A stretch of DNA of 64,000 nucleotides from Karstenula rhodostoma CBS 690.94 (GCA_010093485.1 MU001502.1:268057-332056), one strand, 5' to 3'; counted from the first letter of the stretch, positions 11,736 through 23,478 are shown. The notes: generated by a model not told the origin, from the letters alone. Program-made: numbers and translations.

Positions 11736-12271
11736 GACGATACCTGCATCTTGATCGTATCTCCATGATTATATATGCAATATTTTATAGCTGAAATGTA
11801 TGCTTACGTGGCTTTATACCCTGAAGGTTGTACGGTACCTGGGACATGGCTTACTGGCGGTGTGACATGCGCCATAGGTAGCCGTGCCGTATAGGCGGCT
11901 CAGCTGCTGGCAGGTCTGTCTTACTTAGTATTGACTGCCTCACTGTCTCTGCGATTGGTGGAGAAAACGCCTGAAAAATATGTTCTAGGCGATCATAATG
12001 AAATAGTGAGCTTCGGGGTACAAGCCGATGTTGTCGAAGCCTTCGGTACAAATTCGAGATGTGTCACTTTGATCTAAGCATAGAAATCCAGGATAAAAAA
12101 GGACCAAGCTAACACAGACACTACTTCATTCTCTTGCCGCCTGTTCGAAGTGTTACAACTTTCTAGCATTGCGTTTGAACGACAATACACCCAAATCTTG
12201 ACCCTTACTCAAGATACGAACGCATAAAACTCCTTCCCCCCTGCTCTGTTTGCTCAAGCCCGTACATCTCA
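11736..12271. other. Intergenic
   Basis: About 535 bases. Short frames on the minus strand here look non-coding; nothing else is visible. Confidence 0.45.
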
Positions 12272-12388
12272 TCACTGAACCACACAGTAGTCGCAGCACG
12301 GCCAGTCCGTACATCCTTCGCAGTCTTCGCATTCCCGGTAGCAGTTGCACAGGTTCTGGTCCTCCTCGCAATCCTGCCAGAAGCACAT
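12272..12388 (-). CDS. Very short cysteine-dense ORF (38 aa, 10 Cys), possible exon of a larger gene
   Basis: Read directly: an ATG at 12388 opens a 38-codon frame ending in TGA at 12272, with Cys at 2, 7, 14, 16, 20, 23, 26, 31, 32 and 35. It is rich in Asp/Glu and aromatic residues (CEDCEGCTDWPCCDYC). A CAG acceptor lies right before the ATG, so it may be the last exon of a longer gene. An open frame at 12663-12536 ends in a GT donor of compatible phase and would extend it upstream to about 80 aa. A clean signal peptide could not be assembled. Possibilities are a small secreted or metal-binding cysteine-rich protein, a peptide precursor, or chance. It lies between the PLP enzyme and the second P450. 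Confidence 0.35.
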   Translation of the reverse strand: MCFWQDCEEDQNLCNCYRECEDCEGCTDWPCCDYCVVQ

Positions 12389-12690
12389 ACTGGATTATTT
12401 GGGATCCAGGTACGATGGAGATCTGAAACGAAGGGTCCCGCTGTGATGTGTATACTTCGTCCGATCAAAGGATCTCAGGGCGGACACTGCGGATGAAGTT
12501 AAATGTAGAAGTATGCTACGTCTTCAGTTAAGTACCTCATCAAACATATAACCAGGCTTGCAATCACCCGGCACAGTGACAGCGTTTCGTACAATCGGAG
12601 CGTAACAGCACAGCAACGCGCCCAACGTGGCACGCAAACGTCCTCATGACATTCAGCCAACATGCCTGCGACTCACTCGGATACAACAAG

Positions 12691-14257
12691 TCACCTCTCT
12701 GCCTTCGGTTTGATCGCGAAATAATCCACCATCTCCATGCTCGCCTCGGTCGTACTAGGGTGCAGCGCAGTCTGCGGACACTCACGGAAGAGCTTCGACA
12801 CTGCGTGGAGGATCTCCAACCTCGCGATGTTGTGGCCCAGACACATCCGTGCTGGGGCGCCGAACGCCATCATGTGCTCTTTCATCGCGGGGGTGGGATT
12901 GTTCCAGCGGTCGGGGTTGAATCTAACCATCATGAGTCAAGGCTACAGTAAGTAAAGCAGAAAGCAGCCGACATACCGTAGAGGGTCTTCAAAAACATAT
13001 GGATCGCACTGGAAGTTCCACGCCCGCGTACAGATCTGTGTTCCCGCCGGGATCACGTGTTTGTCAACTTGCGATCCGGAGGTTGGCACAATGCGGAGGA
13101 GGCTCGCGGGCACACCTGGATGGAGCTTGAGTGCCTCTTGGATGACGTTGTTCAGGTACGGCGAGTTTTCCAACTCGTTCCAGCGCGGATCCGTCAACAG
13201 TTTGCTCACCTCCGCCACGAGCTTTTTCTTGACGGTCTCGTTTTTGAGGACTGCGTACGTCAAATAGGTCAGTGTCATGGCCGCTGTATTTGTGCCCGCG
13301 ACAATCACGTTCGCTGCTTCGGACACGATGACATTATCTGGGACAGCCTGTTCTTCCTCGTCATCGAGCGTCGCATGTACAGCATCCCATCCATAACCGA
13401 CGAAGCGATCGAACCGCGCACTCCACGTGTTCCCGCACCAGGTAGGTGTATAATTTAGAACGGGCTTCAGCCAGGGCAATTCAGCGCGCACACCGATAAT
13501 TGGCATCGCAGCTTCAATGTCCTGTACCATGGCGCTTATCACCCCGTTCTTCAGATTGCTAAAGGGCTCGCCGAACGCAAGGCCCCCCGTGACATCTGAC
13601 GCCAGAAATGTCCACCATTTCACGAAATTGTACTGGCCATCTTGCAGGTCAGCTTTGATGCGCTGCAAGGCGAGGTCGAAGAGCTTGATGAACTGGGGCT
13701 CCCACTCTGCAACGATGTTCTTGGTTCCGGCGGCTTGGAAGAGACGGCGCCGTCGAGAGGCAGTTTTGTTGCTGAGGATGCCGAAGACGCCGCATGTCTC
13801 GTCGTTGTATTGGGAAGGTGCTTGGCTGGTGTACCAGGGGCCTTTGTTGAAATTGGAGCCGATGCGGTGGATAATGCGGTAGGCTTGGATGTCGGCTATC
13901 GCGACCTCGTGGGGGGCTATGCTGACGTAGGGGCCTTCTTGGTAAGTCGGGATGTTGAGTTTCGGTGGATGGGGATCTTACCATATTTTGCGTGGAGAGA
14001 GTGAGTGTATAGTGATCTTCGGCCTACCAGGATTTGGAACTTGAGTGGTATTCCTGTGTATGCTGAGAGAAAGGGACCCGGAATGTTTCGAAGACCTTGT
14101 TGGAAGCGGGGTCTCACGGCCTGTGGAATGCCATCTTTAGATTGCGAGCAAACAACGTGTTTTTGGGGTCTACCTGAATGACATTCCAGCCCAGATATAG
14201 CAGTAAGATGTACCCTAAAGCCACGCAGGCATTAGAATTTGCAGCTGGATCATTCAT
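12691..14257 (-). CDS. Cytochrome P450 monooxygenase with altered conserved motifs
   Basis: Four exons (14257-14174, 14120-13982, 13934-12977, 12922-12691) give 470 aa. There is an N-terminal membrane anchor (GYILLLYLGWNVIQ), then NIPGPFLSAYTGIPLK and HAKYGPYVSIAPHE. The I-helix is AGTNTAAMT, the PERF region is FNPDRW, and the haem cysteine is in FGAPARMCLG. Two near-invariant residues differ. The ExxR motif reads EALK (Lys for Arg), and the Gly four residues before the haem Cys is Pro. Both were read from the codons. It could be a functional divergent subfamily, a neofunctionalised enzyme or a decaying one; the frame is intact and all introns splice cleanly, which favours function. It is the far end of the putative cluster. 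Confidence 0.88.
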
Positions 14258-15215
14258 CGATGTTACCTAACCAGAAGTGAAGCTTACACATACCCAGGTT
14301 TCAGTGTTTGCGGTTCATATGTGTGTTTGACGGCGCGTTGGTTAGTGCTGACGAGCTGGGTCTTGATCGTCTGAAGTTGATGGAACGCCTGGAGCAGACA
14401 CTTTACTCTTTTCCAGGCTTGGTACAGTTTTTCAAGCTATGATAAGTCTGGGTCTGTCAGCTTCGAGGCAAACCGACTGCTCCGCGGATGCGATAGACAA
14501 TCGCGAGGACTAGAAGCCGAGATACAAGCTCTGGAAATGTAATGTTAAATGACGGGGTGTGTTCAGTCAACAACACCGTCTTGCGTGTTAGGATGGAGCT
14601 GCTTGCTAGACTTGTATCGCGAAGCGAATGGTCGTACGAGCGGTGCATTGGACTGAACTTGCAGGAGCCTGTGTGTTGGCCAGATTGGACAGTCGCTGTT
14701 CATGCTGTACGTGTTGGCACCGTATGCCAAATCACAAATGCTCAGAGATAGCTTTTCAGGACTCCTGTCGAAGTCATGCTATATCCTAGTTGAAGTATTG
14801 CAGGGTTGCTGCCTCTCTCTCTCCAAGATCTGAACGGCCTTATCGTGTGTGAACGTCCCAACCAATCAGGCGCGTAGAAGCTCCGCAAACGTGTCGGCCG
14901 TCAACTTGCACGTGTGACCTTGGGCTTTCAAAAGCATAATCATTGCTCCGCTGGAATATGTTTTGATAATTTCCATCTCTGATCAGATGCTTCGGCATCC
15001 GGCGCAAGAAAGCCACGCTTGGGGATTAGTCCACCCTGGGTCCGGCTACGTCATACCCCGCTCATCCACACTTAAGAGCTCCAGCTCCTGTCCACTCAAT
15101 GCACCACACCTCAACCTCTTCCACTTTGTACCTCAAATCCATCAATTGATATCTCAACCACCCAAAACACAACACCCTCACACCCAAATCCTCTGTTTTA
15201 GTTTGAAAAGACACA
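14258..15215. other. Intergenic, divergent promoter region
   Basis: About 950 bases between the minus-strand P450 and the plus-strand repeat protein. The last 150 bases are CT/CA-rich, like a fungal core promoter and 5' leader. No gene seen. Confidence 0.5.
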
Positions 15216-15744
15216 ATGGCCTGGTTCACCAGCACCGAGAAAGCCGCCTCCACACCCACGGAGCCTACAACCGAGGGTGGCTCGCGCCTCGGCGTGGGCG
15301 CGGAACAGGACCGCTACGCTTCGCACTTCCAGGTGCCGGAGGGCACCAAAGACCGCGTGAAGGAGGGCCTCAAGGAGTTCGCTAGCAGGAAGGGCAATGG
15401 CGCTGAGCAGGACCGGTATGCATCGCACTTCGGCCTCAACAACGACCCCGTTGTCGCCGCGGCGAGGTGGCTGGCGAATCAGCAGCATGGGACGTCGGGC
15501 GCGGAGCAGGATCGGTGGGGCGGATACTTTGGGCTTGGGCACGATGGGTGGACGCGCGCGAGGAGGTTGGCAGATACGCAGGGTGTGGGGGCTGAGCAGG
15601 TATGTTTTGCGTGACGTATGAAGGATGAATGGGTGCTGACTGTTGTAGGATCGCTACGGATCGCATTTCGGTGTCGACACTGGGTCCGTGAAGAGGGCGG
15701 CGCTGTCGGTGCAGGAGGGCGTCAAGCAGGCGCGTGACCGGTAG
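15216..15744 (+). CDS. Small protein with four GAEQDRY repeats
   Basis: Two exons (15216-15599, 15649-15744) give 159 aa. The motif GAEQDR(Y/W)xxxF begins at residues 28, 62, 95 and 125 (GAEQDRYASHF twice, then GAEQDRWGGYF and GAEQDRYGSHF), spaced 30-34 residues apart by variable linkers. The intron sits between Q128 and D129, cutting the fourth copy. The protein is hydrophilic, without signal peptide or membrane span, and so probably cytosolic. I recognise no named domain. The fixed motif with free linkers suggests repeated binding sites or a stress-type, partly disordered protein, which is speculation. It is divergent from the cluster P450. Function unknown. Confidence 0.82.
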
Positions 15745-16093
15745 AGCGCTTCACCGAAAACTCGATAGGTGTTAGAATATAAACGGCATATGAACGGGTT
15801 TAGAATGACATAAAAGTCATGTAACAATAGCGATTGCGTCTTGGATGAATGACGAACCTCTCGTCTCACAGTACCCACAAGCTGCTCTAACCCTGTGTGA
15901 TGCGTGAGCATATGTAAATCTCCGCAGTCTTCCAACGCCCAACGCCTCGCATGCAATGCTGAATCGCTGTCACAAATCCAAATCCCCTCAGAGCGCCTCC
16001 CCTCTTGTCCTCCCACCACCCATACCCACCGCCTCCTTTTATATACCCAACCCTCATCATCATCGTAAAGCCTTCCTCTGTTCTACGATATAT
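15745..16093. other. Intergenic between convergent genes
   Basis: About 350 bases of 3' flanks of the repeat protein and BET1. Nothing else seen. Confidence 0.5.
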
Positions 16094-16774
16094 CTAGAAC
16101 AACCACACGTACCAAAACAACACGGAAACTGCCGCAAAGAACCCCAGCCACACCTTCCACCCGACGCCCGTCTTCTCCGCCATCCTCAACATCCGATTCA
16201 TCGTCCCGCGCAACCGCAATCTCGAGTTCTCAAACTGATCGTTCATCTTCTCCGCCAGCGTCGTCGAGTCGCGAATCTCCACGCCAATGGCTTCAGTCAA
16301 CTACATCCACACAACGTATTAGCAACAACCTCCTATACGAAGGGGTGCGAGGTACAACGTACATCCTTCAACATCTTCACCTTCCCAATCAAAACCCCCG
16401 CCTGGTCGTCATTTTGGCTCTCTAGCTCATCCAACGTCGCAGCGCTATACTGCCCCCTCGAATTCGGCGTCGCGCTTCTGAAATTTCCGCTCCCGCTCGC
16501 ACCCCCGGCCCCATTCGCGCCGGGATATGCACCGAAAGCCGGGCCCTCAGGTGCGGGCGAGGAGGAAGGGAACGCGTAGCTGGGGCTGGCGCCGCCGTAG
16601 GGCGACGCGGCGTACGGCGAGCGGGGCTTCTTTTTGTCTTTGGAGGGGGACGCGCTGCGGTTGTAGGAGGAGAAGAGGTCAGATTGCGCAGAGGGGCGGC
16701 CGAATCTGCCATGCACGTGTGAGCTTCGTGGAAAGGGTGTTGAGCGTGAGCAGGGTGCCGTACCTGTTGGACAT
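16094..16774 (-). CDS. BET1: SNARE protein Bet1
   Basis: Three exons (16774-16764, 16705-16363, 16300-16094) give 186 aa. The first exon encodes only MSN and two bases of an Arg codon. A Ser/Pro/Gly-rich N-terminal region of about 95 residues is followed by a SNARE helix (DELESQNDDQAGVLIGKVKM, then LTEAIGVEIRDSTTLAEKMN) and a C-terminal anchor (GWKVWLGFFAAVSVLFWYVW) ending two residues before the stop. This is a tail-anchored Qc-SNARE. Bet1 works with Sed5, Bos1 and Sec22 in fusion of ER-derived COPII vesicles with the Golgi. The N-terminal extension is longer than in budding yeast Bet1 (142 aa), as is usual in filamentous ascomycetes. Confidence 0.93.
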
Positions 16775-17829
16775 TGCGTCGTGCGCGCGGCGGTGCGCGC
16801 AGGTTTTTCGGCGGCGCAGAGAGAGCTGGCGGGTTGCGTGTTGTGCACCGGACGTATTAAGGGGCTGTAGAGGGGCGCTAGGGTGTGGATGTGGTTTGGT
16901 GGTGCTGTGGTTTCGAGGACACTTGTCGGATGGGTGAGGCGGCGATAATTTGGGAGTGACATGGGTAGGTCGGCGTTTCTGGGGAATACGCCGATCGCGC
17001 TGTGGAGGTCTGTGCCCGGGGGCCACGAGCGGGCCACGTGCTGCCGTTTGTGTGCTACAGTCGTATAGTTTGCACTTTTGCTGGTAATTGCACAAAACGA
17101 TGAAAGACATTATGTTGGTGTGTAATGTGAACCAGAAAGCATACGTAAAGTAGAGACCGTAGCCTGCAAAAATACATGGATCTGGTCCCTCTCCTTCAAA
17201 AGGAGCATATTTTGTGACTCTGAATTATGTTCACGCTAGATTGGGTTGATGTTGCTGATGGCAATGTCCTGACCGTATCTCCGTGCTATACTACGTTTTC
17301 TAGAGCTTATGTGGGCTGACTGGTGAGCCGTGAGCTGGACTTTTGAACTGACTTGCTCGAGCTTGATTCAACGGTCAATTTGCGGACGAACACTAGCATG
17401 AACTGTAGACAATGGAACTCGTCCCGTGGTCAGTCAGACGTGATGGCGCTTTCCGTTACTGCCGGCGCCATGACGATGGGAATGCTGTACACAATGCGGG
17501 TTGCACCACAAGAGGCAATTGTACAGGCAATAAGTCTGAAAATCAATCAGTGTGTTGCCCATGAGGTTGAGACTTCGGCTTTAGCTTCATCTACAATCAA
17601 TAATAGAAAGGTCCATACAAAAAGCTACATCGTAGAAATCTGGTGTTGCAAGTACGTACAGTTCGTCTCAATGGTTAAGAGTCGGAGAGGAAGGTTGGGG
17701 TTGGGACGGACGTGTGGCTTCGCCTGACGCGTGCACGGGCCGCAGCTGCCACTTTACGCGTCGCGCTTTCCTCCCGTACGCGCTTCGTTGCGTCGGGCAG
17801 TCTCAACATCCACACATCAGATACCGACT
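16775..17829. other. Intergenic, divergent promoter region
   Basis: About 1.05 kb between BET1 and the Ctf4 homologue. A frame around 17353-17727 lacks coding character and homology I can recognise. No repeats or RNA genes seen. Confidence 0.45.
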
Positions 17830-20595
17830 ATGGCGTTTCCGCAGCAATTGCGCGGCCGCTATGCTCGTGAGTCTTATCCTAGAGCGTCACGAGATCTCAG
17901 AGACTAATCCACAGCGAAGATGCGCCTGGCCCCACGTTTCTCACGTACACACCAAACGGCAAGAAGCTGATCACAGCCGGTGTCGATAACTTCTGCCGTA
18001 TTTTCACCACGGGGTCCGACGAAGAGCCCTCCAACATCGACGACTGCCAGGAAAACAACCTATCTATTGCAGCTGGAGTGGGTGAACTTGGGACACAACT
18101 ACACCATACCAACAGTGCTAACGCGTGGAATAGGATGGGTTCTTCATTACCGGTGCTGAAGACGGAACGGTGAATAAATACTCCCTTGGGACCAACGATG
18201 GTGGAGACATACTCTGGAGAAGCACACTACCTGTCAGAGATGTAGCGCTGAGTCCGGACGGAAACTGGGTTGCGGTCGCGAGCGAGTATGCTTTGGAATA
18301 CTATTTACAGTGAAGTTGCTAACACCACATAGTGAGCTCGTTGTGAACGTCATAAACACGAAAGACATACAGACAGTCAAGCGCCTCCGCGATCAAAACC
18401 GCTCCGTCAAACATGTCTCCTTCAACAAAAGCGGCACGCAGCTTGCTGTATCCTGCGTCGATGGCAGCATCTATATCTACTCGATGGACTCAGAACAGCC
18501 AGAGCTTGTGCAAAAGGTGGACAACATGATCAAGAGACTAGAGCCAGAGGCAGAGTCAAGCGCGAGGGTATTGTGGCATCCGGACGGGAAAGCATTTGCG
18601 ACCCCGACCGCCCTGCGCGAGGTGCAAGTCATGTCAACAAACGACTGGGAGAAGCAGAAGACATTCAAGACCGGGCATACGTCAGAAATCACTGCGGCAG
18701 CATGGTCACCCAATGGCGCTCTCTTAGCTACAACGTCGAGTGACCTAAATCTGTTCCTTTGGGATGCAACAACGCAAAAGATAATCAAAAAGTACGACGA
18801 CGTCAAAGCCACGATTTTGGCCATGGCATGGCATCCCACAGAGAACATCCTCTCATACACCAACACCGAAGGCCTTTTGTACATCCACACCGACTTTGTA
18901 CCTGGGGAACACGTGGATGTGCTGCGGAAACCTGTGCAACCTGCGCCATACCTCCACGATCCTTCAGAAGGCCGATCTGGCGATCCATCCACTAAACTTA
19001 CAAACGGCACAAAGCACGTTCTACCTGAACGTCGGGCCAGGGCCGGAAGTACCGACAGCCTCGATGACCTTTTGGGTGACGAGTTCAGAGATGATGATGA
19101 AGATATGCCGGATAATGCCGATGATGGCTTCGTGATTGATGACGACGGTGCTGGCTACACTAATGGCCATGGCAAGCGCACAAATGGGCACTTAGGCCCA
19201 CTCGAATCCATTAGTAAACGACGGCCTACTGCTCCCGCTTTCCAACCACAAATTCACGAACCCTTCCAACCCGGCGGCACCCCCTGGCGCGGTAACCGAC
19301 GCCTATTGTGCTGCTCTCTTGTTGGCTATGTCTCCACGATAAGCCAGGAAGGGTCACATTATACAGCTGAAGTCAAGTTCTACGACGAGCACGCGCACCA
19401 CAACTTCAAGTTCACCGACGTGTTTGGGTACGACAAGGCTGCGCTTACCGAACACGGCACTTTGTTCAGCTGCCAGCCAAAAGACGACACTCCTGCGATG
19501 ATCTACTACAGACCACATGAGACATGGACGAACCGGGCAGACTGGCGCACCAACTTGCCAGCGGGCGAGTCCGTAACAGCAATTGCGCTTTCAGAGTCAT
19601 ACGTTGTTGTGACGACAAGTGCGAACTATGTGCGAATATACTCGCTTTTCGGCCTACCAATTCGCGTTTACCGTCAGAAGGCTTCGCCTGCAGTGACGTG
19701 CGCAGCATGGCGGGACTACGTTTTGACTATTGGAAACGGTCCCATCGGTGGAGACGGCACGTCTCAATTGTTATATACGATCGAGAACGTGAAGCGGGAC
19801 GAGATATACCAGTCGGAGGATATCGTTGCTCTTCCACCCAATACTGCACTGACATCCGTCTTCTTCTCTGCAGACGGCGATCCCTATATCTACGATTCGG
19901 ACGGTGTATTGCTGACACTTATGCACTGGCGCACGAATGGCCAAGCAAGATGGTTACCCATGCTGGATACAAAGTGCATGGCGCGTTTAGCAGGCGGTGG
20001 CAAGCAGGAGAGCTACTGGCCGGTTTGCGTTGCTCGGGATGCAGACGGAAAGCATGTCTTCCACTGTATGATCATAAAGGGGAGCGAAAAGTACCCGACC
20101 AACCCGCCGCCCATGCTCAGCGAGTTTCCGCTCGAAATTCCACTCTCATCCTCGATCGACAGGAGTCGAGAAGGAAGGGACCGTGATGTGGACGCAATGT
20201 CCGACGATGGGGAGGACGGTGCTGCTAAGAAAACCGAGAGCAAGCAGCAACTGCACGAACAAGACTTCGTCCTTTCCTCGGCTCTCCATGCGCAGCTGTC
20301 TGACGCCCTATCGCATACACGGCCAACAACCCATCAGAAACAAGACTTGGTCAGCCTGGAAGTACAAATCGACCGATCGTTGCTACAGCTCCTGGGTCTG
20401 GAATGTCTTGCGGGAGAGGATAGGGGTATGAAGGCACTAGAGCTTGTGACGCTGATGCGAGATGCGAATGGCAAGATGCTCGATCTCGCTGGCAAGGTTG
20501 CGCAAAGATATGGTCGGGACATGCTAGGCGAGAAGATCCAAGAACTGGCGGAAAAGAAGCTGCTGGCGAACGCGGAGGAAGACGACGATTTCTAA
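17830..20595 (+). CDS. CTF4: Ctf4/Mcl1/SepB replisome adaptor (WD40)
   Basis: Four exons (about 17830-17870, 17915-18077, 18134-18285, 18333-20595) give 872 aa. The N-terminal WD40 propeller includes FLTYTPNGKKLITAG, GAEDGTVNKYSLG, TLPVRDVALSPDGNWVAVAS and LWHPDGKAFA. An acidic linker (DDDEDMPDNADDG) leads to the second, SepB-type propeller and a helical C-terminus ending in acidic residues. The trimeric Ctf4 family links the CMG helicase to DNA polymerase alpha and other clients at the fork, in the nucleus. The exon 1-2 join is uncertain: the best-looking donor (GTGAGT at 17867) shifts the frame with the obvious acceptor. The in-frame choice uses a weak GTCTTA donor at 17871. The other junctions are clean. 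Confidence 0.92.
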
Positions 20596-20975
20596 GCTGA
20601 TGGTTAATTGAAAGTGCTTCGAGACTTGATCGGTGTGCCTGGTCATGGTCAGATTTCATATAATACCCTTGTCTTGTCCATGATATCGAATTGGCTTACG
20701 CACACCATTGTGACGCTCCCAGGGCCCGAATTTTCAACGCACCATGGTGATTAGAAGCAAAGACCTCGCATCGACCTCGAAGCACTGCATCACCCGTCTT
20801 TCAACCACAATAGCATCTCCAGTCCTCAAGCATATCTCAAGTACAGTATATAGCATATCTCTAAACGCACTACCAAACAAATGTTAACGAGCGTCCACTA
20901 ATCACACCCCTCACCACAATTCCACCGAACTTCCCTCATTCCATCGCTTCCCCTGCCCCTTTCCACCGAGTGTAT
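20596..20975. other. Intergenic between convergent genes
   Basis: About 380 bases of 3' flanks. Nothing else seen. Confidence 0.5.
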
Positions 20976-21398
20976 CTACTTGCACACAATAACCCCATTC
21001 TGCAACTTCACCCTCGAAAACTTGGCATCGTTCCCCCCACTCTTAATCGTGGCCACTTTTTGGCTAGCATTCGCGTCCTTGAAGATATTGCAGCTTCCCG
21101 AGCCGCTGATGACCAGGGCGCGGCTGGCAGGCACACCGCTGCCTAGGCCGCCGAAGTTCTTAGAGATGCTGATCTTGGCGCCGTTTTTGGGGATGTTTCT
21201 TTGGACGGCGGTGTCAGTGGCGTCGTCGGAGAGTTGCACGCGGATGGTGGCGGTCTGGGGGTGTCAGTTGGAGTTGGAAGAGGGATGGAGGAGGGAAGGG
21301 GAGAGGGCGGGATGACGGACCTGGCGGTCTTGGAGGTCGACGGGGGAGGCGGCGGCGAGGGCGCTGAGGAGGGTGGCGAGGATGAGTGTGGTCTTCAT
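20976..21398 (-). CDS. Small secreted protein of unknown function
   Basis: Two exons (21398-21321, 21254-20976) give 118 aa. A clear signal peptide (MKTTLILATLLSALAAASP) is followed, after a short segment, by a mature part rich in Ser, Gly, Asn and Lys (RNIPKNGAKISISKNFGGLG, then VISGSGSCNIFKDANASQKV). It has two cysteines, enough for one disulphide. Predicted beta-strand character and no membrane span suggest a small soluble extracellular protein. I do not recognise a family. Small size, secretion and lack of known domains fit the loose description of a candidate effector or cell-wall-associated protein; this is inference. Confidence 0.75.
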
Positions 21399-23478
21399 GT
21401 TGGCGGTTGGTTTTGGTATCGAAAGGAGGGGTTGAGATGGCTTGGAAGGCTGGCTTTTAGATATGGATGAAGAATGCGTTGCTGCTGGGGTGGTGTCCTT
21501 CAACTGCGTCTTCGAGGGCGTTCTTATACTCTCCCTCTAGTCTCATCGTCGTCTTTAGACATTTGGTGAAACGCGAGTACTGCGCTCATCGCATCTCACC
21601 GTCGTGCAAATGTCAGCTTGCTCCTCTTCACCTCACAGTTTTAGACACACATCGTACCATCAAGACTCCCGTTACGCGCCAGCAGCTCGTCCGAGGGAAT
21701 CATGCTCATCGGCAGAAGTCATCATGTTGGGGCCTTCAAACAATGTTCTCGCACTACTGCACGTGTATGTGGCACAAGTGTGGAAGGCATTTTTAACTAC
21801 GTTCCTTAGCCAATTTGGCCTTAGGTAAGATGCTCGCAATCTGTCATATTATTTCTTAGTTGTGTGGAAGGTTGTACATTTGCTACGCGCGCTGGTTGGT
21901 GTGTTAAATGAAACGTAGATTGGGGTCCGCTTAGTGAGCTTATATGGAACCGGAGTTGTGTTCCTTGCGGGTGGCAGGAAACACACAAAAAACGAACCTA
22001 ATTTTCTTTTTAGCCTTCAGAGTAATCGTCAGCAGAAGCTTGGTTTTGGTCCGCAGGTCTCACAGTTGTACGACGATGAGGGAATTGTAAGTGCCGAAGG
22101 TCGAGACGCTGACAGGAGGGACCGTCTATGATTGTGGGTTAGATATATTATACTGTCTCAACTACTTCAAGGTTTCGAAGCAGCGAAGGCGTGCTGAAGA
22201 AGGATACGCATGTGCACTCGGCGTAATACATTGACGTGAGCGAGGAACCCTCTATCTTCGCTGCGCCAACATATACGTCTCACAACTACGCGATTTTACG
22301 CATATCATTGGAATACTTCGGCTACGTCTTCAAAAGCAACAGTGCTTCAAGCACTGTCAACCAGGTTGGCATTGCAGCACGAAGATGTCCTAAGCAAGGC
22401 CCAAATAGACAGCTTCAGCTGTAGCTTGCAGTACTCCTCCACAATATGGAAGATACTTTCGTTCCACAAGTGCGACCTCCAGCTAGCCTTCCTATCCAGA
22501 TTTGATCAGCCCACTCCCGATCTTATCCGTCACTACTTATCACTATCAGCATTCCTCGGAATTTCCAAATTACACAAGTTGTGACAGCACATACCACCTA
22601 CGCAAGTTCTGCACCGTCCAGAGCAAGGATTGCACAAACGCGTGCACACTAGCTGTCCTCTCAGATGACTGGAAGGCCATACTGTTCGTGGTGGACTTCT
22701 AGTAGAACATGTAGCATCACCGTAGATGATCAAGTTCACTCGCAACGCCAAGTTGATCAGCTCACACTTGCACTTGTTCGTTTCTTTTGTAATGACATGT
22801 GGGGATCCCGGAGTCGTGGAAGACAATAGGGAGGCGCCCGTGGGTGCCCGTTGGGAGGGCGCCCGCGAGGAGGAGGGAGTGTTGGGGTGATCGGTGGGGT
22901 GAGTCACGTGTGACCGTGGCTCTGGGATTATCGTCGCCTCAACCATCTCAACACTGCTCAACCACCATGGAACAGAGCGATGAGTCACAGACGTAGTCTT
23001 TTGTAATGATGTTATATTAAGAAAATACATGTAGATAATGACCTCAGGAAAAGTCCTGTGGCCGTTGATCAGCTCAGTACACAGGCGTCTTAAGCTACTG
23101 CCGCTTCGATCAACACCTATCTAATGTAAACTCTTTCATCAGATCCACCGCTCCCGCCGAAAGAAAATATCTCAGTCATGGTTGATAGTCGGGTATCTGT
23201 GGTAGTAAGATTTTAGCCGATAAAAAAGATCCGTGTGTCGGGTATTCATAGTCCGAATGCTAAAGAGTGGGTGTTTGCCGATTGCGCGAACAAGCGAAGT
23301 ACATCAAATGAATGAGACCTGCTTGATCGCACGATGACCTTGGGTCGCGGGGTCAAAGTAAATCGGGAAACCCTAGTACTTGATAATGTTTCTGGGTGAC
23401 ACAGGGCTCGAGAAACTCTGGCATAGGAAGTACACCGGAATCTCTAGCCTTGAGTCACCCTAGTGGAAGGAGGAGCAT
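21399..23478. other. Long gene-free stretch
   Basis: About 2.1 kb, more AT-rich than the genes around it. Short frames on both strands show no coding bias, introns or recognisable similarity. I see no transposase or reverse transcriptase motif, no terminal repeats and no tRNA. Confidence 0.45.

Noticed and set aside
21399..23478. Possible transposon remnant in the AT-rich gap
   Set aside because: No terminal repeats, target duplications or transposase/reverse transcriptase fragments could be seen.
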